This document shows positions 56,186 to 64,000 of a stretch of 64,000 nt of DNA, in pieces. Position 1 is the stretch's first letter. Each line of letters starts with the position of its first letter. The notes under the pieces were generated by a model. That model was not told the origin of the DNA and did no database searches. It saw only the letters and a list, made by a program, of their open reading frames with translations. Source of the DNA: Plasmopara viticola (Eukaryota > Oomycota > Peronosporomycetes > Peronosporales > Peronosporaceae); contig MBPM02000050.1 of the NCBI GenBank assembly GCA_001695595.3, forward strand, positions 310,001-374,000, given 5' to 3'. A program made the translations under genes and the position numbers.

Positions 56186-57610
56186 ATGCTACCCACTTGT
56201 GAAGTTATGTTATTCACTTCATCATGCAAACCACTTGTGTAGCATTTGCTACTTGTAGCTAATGGCTCACTGTGATAATAAGCTGCCCATATTTAGAGTG
56301 CTATCTTAACCGTCTTTGATAGCCGACGCTGCCAACAGAGCTCGACAACCCGCTAATGTATACTTTTATCGCGTAAAAGCTAACGCGTTTGGAGAATAAA
56401 ATCATTGTATATACTCGTCAACAACTCCACATCGCATCACGATATTTTTTATGCGTCAAAGATTATAGGTAAATACGTTGCTACATTTTAAAAACAATTT
56501 AAAGCTGTGTTAATTCTACTGTTACTAATCTAGAAGTCAGGCAGAAGTAATCTGCGACTCGTATTGGCTGTAAGTTTGAAACGAAGTTCAGAGATCAGGA
56601 GTTACGCTTGTCAGCTATGGAAAACTCGCTGCATGTTCACTCTATGGTCACCGCAAGCCAAAAGAATGTGTGATTGCTAGGCTGATTGAAGCGGCGTTAC
56701 TGGTCTTGCATGTCTCACTAGTACACTATGTGTTGTTAGTGTCGATTTTGTTATCGGGTTGCGCAACGCATTTGACGCGATATATAGTACTTCCCTCGGC
56801 ATTTAATGGCAGATAGCCACTAACGAGGTTACACAAGCCCATGTGTCAAGGATTTACTACTTCCCCCGGAATTGTTGGCAAATAGCCACTAACGAGGTTA
56901 CACAAACCCGTGTGTCAAGGATTTACTACATTGCGTGACATAAGTCATGTGGTGTTTCATGCATTAACAAAGAGGCAGTACTTAATATTAAAAGCTAGCA
57001 GAGAAACCGTACACGACTTAATGGCCGCTGCATAATGCATATAAAAGCTATATTTAGTCCTAGTTTTTTAACTCTTGGAGTCAGGCAGATAGTGACATGC
57101 GACTCGTATTTGTTTTTAGAATAGAGCAAAAGTCAGAGATCTGAGCTCACGATTTCTTTAATCTTGTCAATGCTCGCTCAGCGACAAGAATAAAAACAAA
57201 TCTACTTGAAATCCCGTCGGATCTAAGCAATAGCTTCAGCAGTTCCGCTACAACACCTCTGAGATGTTCTCGGACTTAAGCTGAGTCAAGACAGTAAAAG
57301 CTCGAAGTTCTACAAGGCCTTGTAAAACAAGGCCCCATAAAACGCACGTGGTGTAATACAACAACCAACTGCACTGTCAATTACTCTGAGGTAATGTATA
57401 CTCGTCAGCTTCTGGGACATTCGTGACACACCGAGATTGACCTCGTATCGTATCCCGACTCAATTTTGCGGGTTTATGTTACCTACAGTTGGTAAGGCTA
57501 TGTTACCTGAATGTTAAATATGCTACCCCACGGTTGGAATGTCATACCTAGCGCCTTTGTCCGCCGGTGCTGCCAGCATAAGTTTGTAACCTGCTAATGA
57601 AGGTCTTGGA
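56186..57610 (+). repeat. Diverged direct repeats, possible old LTR debris
   Basis: Two block pairs recur in direct orientation. One is GTCAGGCAG...GCGACTCGTATT with AGAGATC some 40-50 bases later (about 56533-56605 and 57079-57150). The other is CTTTG...GCTGCCA...CCGCTAATG or CTGCTAATG (about 56310-56360 and 57555-57605). Identity is moderate. No coding region. The order does not match a simple LTR pair, so nesting or rearrangement is likely. Confidence 0.45.
56785..56930 (+). repeat. Tandem duplication, about 70-bp unit, two copies
   Basis: Units start TAGTACTTCCCTCGG and TACTACTTCCCCCGG. Both contain ATAGCCACTAACGAGG, TTACACAA and TGTGTCAAGGATTTAC. The second half is almost identical; the first half differs at several positions. 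Confidence 0.75.
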
Positions 57611-59107
57611 AACGCCGTCATATTTAGCTTTCCGAACGAATCAATACCTTGAATTACGAGTAGACTAGTCTACAAAACTAAGGTCTAGATGTGATTTCTG
57701 GTGCTCTTTTTAAGCGAATTTAAATTTAAATGCGCACATGTAAGTTACGCACTTAGAGTAATTAAAAAAATGTTGTGGGTAGCTTTCTAGTCTTCTTTCG
57801 GTGGCAGGAGGTGAAGAATGAATCACCAAAATTCTTTTGCTTAGTTTATGTAACCGGTATCTATCGACTTACCCCGCCAATCTATCCAAAACTCGCACTT
57901 CTCTATCTACCACAAGATTGGGATCAAATTGTACTTGGTTTAGTAGTGACAAATCTCAAGAATATACCAAATACAAGCTTTATCTCATGTATTTGTTGAT
58001 CTCTGGTAATTAATTAGAGAAATTGAATGCTTTGTCAAGCCATTATCTAACCTTCTCGATGTGCCCTTAGCGGGCTTATGAAATACCGTTTAGATTCAAT
58101 GTTTGGATTTTGTTTGATCAGATTTATTGTTCGGAACAGATTGTACTTGTCAATGTCAATACGCTTGTCATAAGGGATGCTGCTAGCAACTAGCTCTTCT
58201 TTTGTCCTCGGAGCTCAAAACACACAAGTAAATAGGTGTCCACGAGTGAGTATCCAGCTTTTAGCCCGACTTCTTAAGTGAAAGAGTGGAACGCCACGCG
58301 CACTTGATTATTTGTTAATATAGCCGCTTTAGTGGGTGCTTGCTCGAAATGGGAAAGTTTCGGTTTACCACCTTTTGCACGTTAAAAGCTGAAGTTGCAT
58401 CGACTTGTAATCGCTACCACGGAGGATACCAAAGCGTGTGAGGCCTGATTCCTAAGACCTGAACTTTGCTTGTAGAGCTCAGAGCCACGACTGCGTGACA
58501 GCAGGGCGGACATTGTTCTCTAGGGCTGATAAAAGCCAGAAAGTCTTCCGAGCAGCGCGAACTGAGATGCAGGAGGTGATTTGCATTGTTTGCGAGGGTT
58601 GATATAGACAATTAACCCACGTAGGCCAAGGATTGATTACAAATGCTACCAAGCATGACGGGATATCACAGCACCTTGGACAAAAGATGACATGAAATGT
58701 TTTGATGGACAACTAATTACTTGCCGGTCCTAATCGATCAAAGTGTGCAATAATGTGCACTTAATAAGACCACTTTAATCGGCATTTGTAGTCTATCCCT
58801 TATCCTTAATATGCGAAAACATTTATGTTTTTCGATCTCATCATTCAGAAGATCACTCCCTCTTTGTATAAATTTATATACTCATACGCAATAGGGCATC
58901 AATGCCGATCTTCTATGGATGATAACACGTTAAAGCTTTATGCAGCGCAGCTCACAATCCTGGATCAATAGGATGCAGAAATTATTTTGATAACCTCTAC
59001 TTATTGATAATCAGCCAAATGCGTTATCTTCGTGCATAAAACCCGTGGAAACACTACCTGTCGCGTACTGTACTCATCACCGAATTCCTCGGTGTGTTGG
59101 CCGATCG
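57611..59107. other. Intergenic upstream of phosphatase gene
   Basis: AT-rich, no supported gene. A short minus frame at 58414-58712 has no recognisable content. The promoter of the large phosphatase gene should lie in the last few hundred bases. Confidence 0.4.
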
Positions 59108-62100
59108 ATGGATTCCGAGGGCTACACATCGCGCGCATGGCTTAGCCACTGGGTTTCCGGTGAGGATGAGCCCGTGAACAATTACTACGAAGACCACAAA
59201 CTCATGGAAGGCGCACTTATTAAATTGGGTGACTATGCGCACTTTCGCTACTTTTTGCTATTCCGCAACGGTCGGTTTTGCTACTATGAGCTGCCAATGC
59301 CAACAGTGGCACCGGGAGGCATTTCGAATGGCCAAAAACGCGTGCATCTAACTCTTACGTCGAAGAATTTGCGCGGTGTCATGATGCTCAATGCGTCAGT
59401 GAATGCCAAGGATTTGACCAAGAATGAGGACGAGTTCGATGCCGATCTGATTAAGCGAGGGCTCGTTTTTAATCGAAAGAAACTTGAGATGCAACTTACA
59501 GGCTACTCACCCACGGGGCAACTTATGTGCTGGAAGCTTCGGGCCGGGAAGGATGCCGTCTTCCTTAAGTGGGAGCGGGCCTTTCGACTAGCGTTGCGGC
59601 CCATATGGGTGCAAAATTCAAAGTGTTGCATGGTTTGTAAGAAAGAATTAGGTTTTTTCATTCGTCCACACCACTGCCGGTACGTTTTGCATTGCGATCA
59701 CTTGTCATATAGAGCCTTACCAGTACAAAGAAGGAAGATTGACGCGTTGCTTTTTGATGTAGCAAGTGTGGGACATGCATGTGCGACGAATGCTCCGTAT
59801 TCGTCCCGCGATTACCGATGCAAGGTTACTATGATGAAGTGCGCATTTGCCGTGACTGCTCACCGATTAAGATTCAGCGATCGTCGCTGAAAGTGGGCAC
59901 GCGTGTGTTGGTGTATGGAATTTTAGTTGGTCGAGTGGTGCAAGTTGATGCCGCTGACGACTCAGCGGATGGCAGGGCATTTGTTAATGTGGAATTGGTA
60001 AAGAAGAACAACCAGCTCAGTCGGTTTGCGTTAGAACATGTGGAATTGTACTCGGACGTGGTCCTTTCAGCTAATCGCATAAAAAATGCCATACGCCAGC
60101 ATTTATCGTATGCATTATTTCGAACACAACTCAATTTTAATACTTGGAACCTGATAGAGACTGTTCAAGAGCAACGAACAGTGCAAATGGTACGCATTCT
60201 TAATAAATCGACGAGTATAAATGAGCTGCACTCGATGGTGCCGATGCTTGGATCATTGGACACAATGCAGTTTCCCGATTACGACGTTCCGGAAAAGGAT
60301 CGGGTGAAGGAATCGCTTTCGCACTACCGCGGTGTACATGTGTCGTTTCCTTTGCGATTGGAAACAGTGAAAAGATTGATCAATCAGTTTCGCAATGGAA
60401 TTCTGCTCCATCGTGTTTTTGTGCGGCAAATTCTAGACGAATCAGAAAAATTATTTCTCAGGATACATGAATCGCCAATGAATGAGATTACGCTTCCAAT
60501 GGGCGTGCAGTTGGTTGTAGTTGGCGATCTTCATGGCCAATTGGAGGATTTGCTCACAATCATGGACAAGAACGGTGTCCCGAATAGCAAGACATGGTAT
60601 CTTTTTAACGGCGACTTTGTGGATCGTGGATCGCATGGAATCGAAGTTATTTTGTTACTGCTTATTTTCAAATTGCTGTATCCTGACTATGTTTTTTTAA
60701 ATCGCGGTAATCATGAAGAACGTATGATCAATGAAGTCTTTGGATTTGAAGATGAAGTTTATACGAAGTACGGCACGGACAACGATGTCGTTGCTGGATG
60801 GAATGGCCTTGGTACTTCCACGAATTATTCACCAATGAAATTGTTTCAGATGTTTGAGACGGTCTTTGGTCTATTGCCGATTTTTGCGTTGCTCAATAAG
60901 CGTGTCTTCATTGTACACGGAGGGTTAAGCAGTCATGAAAATGTCACAATAGATGAATTGCTGCAGCTTAACCACAGACGCGAAATTCCGACGCAAGGCA
61001 CGAGTCGAGCCGACGAGGTGTTTACGCATCTCTTGTGGAGCGATCCGCGTGACGATGAGGGCTGGAAGTCATCTAATCGAGGTGCGGGCATTGAGTTTGG
61101 CCCTGATATCACGAAAGCCTTCTGCGCGCAGAATGGACTTAGCCTCATTATTCGATCGCATGAGTGCCGAGAAGAGGGTTTTGATATCGCCCACGACGGT
61201 CTACTGCTAACAGTGTTTTCGGCCTCAAGCTACTGCGGATCACAGACAAACAAAGGAGCCTACGTTCAAATGGAGTTGGGCGAAGACAACGATGTGAAGC
61301 CACATGTAGTGCAATTCTCTTCCAGGCCGCTTCAAAAGCTAAAGGACCCGGGAAAAAACGAGTGGCGAAAGAAAGCTCAGCGCTTGGAGCGCAGAACGCT
61401 TATGTCTCTGGTAGAAATGATTTGCGAGAAGAAAAGTTTTTTGCTGTCTGCTTTCAGCGAGCTCGACACTGCCAATTCTGGACGCGTTTCAAAGCTAAAT
61501 TGGAAGGCAATTCTGCAAAATGTGCTGGGAATTAACGCGAGCTTTCTCTCGTATTTTCGTCAACTTGCGGAGGTGGAGGAGGATGGTAAAGTCGACTACC
61601 GAAAATTTCTTAACCGTTACACAATTGAACTTGATGGTGGCAACGTGGAGTGGAGACGCAGTCTGATCCGTAAGGTATGGATGGGATTCGTTCATGCGCT
61701 TCCCCATCCCTCTGAAACGGAAGCTGAAAAGATGACACTGCAAGACAAACTCCACTATGCATTTAATCTCTTCCAGTCACTCGAAGCGGCCAGGAAAAAA
61801 CCAATTTATATAAAGCTTGACGATGGCGGATCACTTGGTGCCCCTGGCACCACTGGTGAGAAGCCAAAGGGGAATTACGTCAATCATAGCGTCGTCACGT
61901 ATGAGGTGTTCCGAAACACTATTCAAAACAAACTGCATTTAGGCAACGTTCTTTCAGAGCAACAGATATTCGAGCTCATGCAGCACCTTGACCAGAATCA
62001 TGATGGTGTCGTTGACTATCATGAGTTTTGCTCTTTTTTTGCTGAATTTAGTCGCACGGATTACTTGCAAGAAATTTTTGAAGTTGACGACACGAACGCA

Positions 62101-62880
62101 ATCTCGCTCTTGAATCGATGTGCTACACTACTTCAAAGTCCCAACAAGTTCAAGTCGCTGCGGGATGCGTTCGACGCATTTGATCATAGTAAGACTGGCA
62201 AATTGACTGTAGAGGATATTTTGAAGGGAACCCAAGAATTGAATATGGTGCCAGAGCTGGATAGTGACGAAGCGCAGTTGCTATTTAACTCGATCCTACT
62301 TAGCTATTATGGCATTAATCAGCGGCATCAGTGGGACACGAGAGGCTTGGATTGGGTTGTGTTTGAAGACACATTTTCACCTGACAGCACCTTTCAGCGG
62401 CGCTTGTGGCTCGCGAGTCTCGGCGCTTCAAGTACGAATTTAACCGGATTAGACATGCGCGATTCGCTATTGGAAGATGACGACTATCTCCAGGATCAGC
62501 AATATTTAAGAAACCAGGCGTGGGCGGACACGTTTGTTGACAGTGTCAAACATTCGCTTCATGAACAGCGCTTGTACATTAAATTTCTGTTTCGAATACT
62601 GGACCGTAAGCGACATGGATACGTTACCAAAGGGCAGTTTGTTGCTACAATGCAGGCCATTAACGAAGAACATGGCGCCCCGTTGGAGCTTTCCCAACTC
62701 GAGCAACTGGCCGACGCCTTTGCACATCGCAAGACTGTACGTCGCATGTCGAACGCGGGTGAAGAGATGGAGGAGACGCTCACTTACGTCTCATACCCTG
62801 AATTTCTGCGCAGTCTGCGCATTATTGATTTAGGACGGACAGATGGCACCACTGCATCGCTGGAGATGCAGGGCGAGTAG
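59108..62880 (+). CDS. PH-like/FYVE/PPP phosphatase/EF-hand protein (two exons)
   Basis: Exons 59108-59679 and 59763-62880 (83-bp intron splitting an Arg codon in the zinc finger) give about 1229 residues. Order: PH-like domain (about 33-165, starting MEGALIKLGDYAHFRYFLLF and ending in a KWERAF helix); FYVE-type finger (about 172-230: CCMVCKK, RPHHCRKCGTC across the splice, ICRDC); a basic linker with an IQ-like helix; then a PPP-family Ser/Thr phosphatase with all metal motifs GDLHG (445-449), GDFVDRG (474-480), RGNHE (505-509), HGG (576-578) and SHE (about 657). After it come EF-hands, one canonical (DQNHDGVVDYHE, about 933-944) and others degenerate. Catalytic core plus EF-hands resembles PPEF/RdgC calcium-linked phosphatases. 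The PH/FYVE front suggests recruitment to phosphoinositide membranes. Start at first in-frame ATG. Confidence 0.9.
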
Positions 62881-63321
62881 CATAATGATGAAGTATATGT
62901 ATATAAAATGTCGTATCATGTTTTTAAATGAAGAGTGAATGTCTTTCAAAAAAGGACGAAATAACGTCGCACGAATGTAACGCAACCTGGTTGGTTCACG
63001 CGATGATTGCAAGCTTCATTCGCAAATCTCTCTCTAGGCCGACCCCATCACCACCACTAGCAAGTACGTCTACCTGTGTCCAGCAACAGGAAAGCCGCGC
63101 AGCAGTTCTCCTTGATTACTGAGTGCGAGCTGTTGCGCGACTTTGGAGGCTCCGCTCGCCTGCATCAGCCGTCGTCTCCGCAGCTTCTGTCGCTCGCTCT
63201 TTTTCCGGGCTTGAGTGTGGGAGTTGCGGAAAAGATAGCGTGCGGGCGGTGGTTGACCTTGGCCCATAGCAGTAGGCATTAATGCTTGTTGTGTCTATTT
63301 GCTCTGCTCCTTTTTACAGCT
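62881..63321 (+). promoter_or_regulatory. Promoter, leader and inferred 5'UTR intron of RPS15A
   Basis: TTCATTCGCAAATCT at 63015-63029 matches the oomycete Inr/FPR pattern well. The coding ATG is preceded directly by the acceptor CTTTTTACAG|CT (exon from 63320). A possible donor is AGCAA|GTACGT at 63064, which would give a 256-bp intron in the leader. The acceptor is convincing; the donor is inferred. Confidence 0.55.
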
Positions 63322-63714
63322 ATGGTTCGTATGAGCGTGCTCGCCGACTGCCTCAAGACGATGTACAACGCTGAGAAGCGTGGAAAGCGCCAAGTGCTCA
63401 TTCGCCCGAGCTCCAAAGTGATTGTCAAGTTTCTGCAGGTGATGCAAAAGAACGGATACATTGGTGAATTTGAGATCGTGGACGACCACCGTGCTGGAAA
63501 GATTGTTGTGGAGCTCAAGGGTCGTATTAACAAATGCGGTGTCATATCGCCGCGTTTCGACGTCAAGGTGGCCGAGTACGAAAAATGGATCAACAACCTG
63601 CTACCTTCGCGTCAGTTTGGTCACATCGTTGTCAGTACCACGTATGGCATCATGGATCATCACGAGGCTCGACGCAAACACACAGGTGGCAAGATTATTG
63701 GCTTTTTTTACTAG
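63322..63714 (+). CDS. RPS15A: 40S ribosomal protein S15A (uS8)
   Basis: 130 residues, exactly the usual length. It begins [20 protein letters not shown] and ends [12 protein letters not shown], nearly as in other eukaryotes. It belongs to the small-subunit platform and binds the central domain of 18S rRNA. The open frame extends upstream, but the ATG right after an acceptor-like TTTTTACAGCT and the fit to the family set the start at 63322. Intronless in the coding part. It lies 441 bp after the phosphatase stop on the same strand. Confidence 0.97.
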   Translation: MVRMSVLADCLKTMYNAEKRGKRQVLIRPSSKVIVKFLQVMQKNGYIGEFEIVDDHRAGKIVVELKGRINKCGVISPRFDVKVAEYEKWINNLLPSRQFGHIVVSTTYGIMDHHEARRKHTGGKIIGFFY

Positions 63715-64000
63715 ATTTTGGTCAAGAGTTAGTGCGACCTTTTGGTCGTGGGAGAGAATTTAAGTGGATTGTTTTCCGCTAATACTACACGGCTTCTTTA
63801 CCTGTACTCATGGTTAATATTATGCGGATGGAGGTTTGCATTGTGCGCCTCTTTTAGACTAATTCAGTATTATAACTTATTATTAGAAGCAAAAGCTTAT
63901 TCTTATACTACTTAAACTATAATCTACATCAATGGCAGTGACAATTAAGCGCGCGTTTAAAATCAAGCAAGTCATTTGCTATAATCACAGGGGTCTTTTC
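63715..64000. other. 3' flank of RPS15A
   Basis: Downstream sequence with the RPS15A 3' end. AT-rich, no further gene visible before the window ends. Confidence 0.5.

Overview
The window looks like nuclear DNA of an oomycete, most likely a Phytophthora or downy-mildew type genome. The evidence is compact genes with few short GT-AG introns (about 59-92 nt), a helicase-associated-repeat protein with a presequence-like start, FYVE-GAF and FYVE-phosphatase fusions, Copia-type retroelements and Inr/FPR-like start sites. Genus and species cannot be fixed from this sequence alone.

Layout. 0.7-12.4 kb is a gene block: COX15 (heme A synthase, minus), a tandem CCCH zinc-finger protein (minus), a relic Mutator-like transposase, a SURP-domain splicing-type protein (plus), an RCC1-repeat protein (minus) and an unknown Ser/Arg-rich protein (minus). 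Two copies of one roughly 325-bp SINE-like element with target-site duplications sit at 5.6 and 12.7 kb. 13.1-17.7 kb is a badly decayed Copia element on the minus strand, followed by an empty stretch. 20.0-30.7 kb is a second gene block: methylmalonate-semialdehyde dehydrogenase (plus), the mRNA-export factor GLE1 (minus), a divergent ribosomal protein S27 gene whose first coding exon is just the ATG (plus), an importin-alpha-like protein with extra domains (minus) and an RFWD3-like RING/WD40 ubiquitin ligase (minus). 30.7-46.2 kb is gene-poor. It holds a 35-bp near-perfect hairpin, decayed ORFs and a structurally complete but mutated Copia element (40.29-44.86 kb) with both LTRs and a 5-bp duplication. 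46.2-50.3 kb has the helicase-associated-repeat protein (plus) and a FYVE-GAF protein (minus). 50.3-59.1 kb is gene-poor, with diverged direct repeats at 56-57.6 kb. 59.1-63.7 kb has a large PH-like/FYVE/PPP phosphatase/EF-hand protein (plus) and ribosomal protein S15A (plus).

The genes are mostly housekeeping (heme A and respiration, valine catabolism, nucleo-cytoplasmic transport, translation, ubiquitin signalling) with lineage-specific signalling fusions. They are not an operon or an obvious single pathway. I see no CRISPR, rRNA or convincing tRNA gene. I see no secreted-effector gene I could defend. The strongest candidates for something undescribed are the PH/FYVE/PPP/EF-hand phosphatase, the importin-alpha-like protein that seems to lack the importin-beta-binding domain and carries a Cys cluster, the SINE-like family, and the long hairpin at 33.2 kb.
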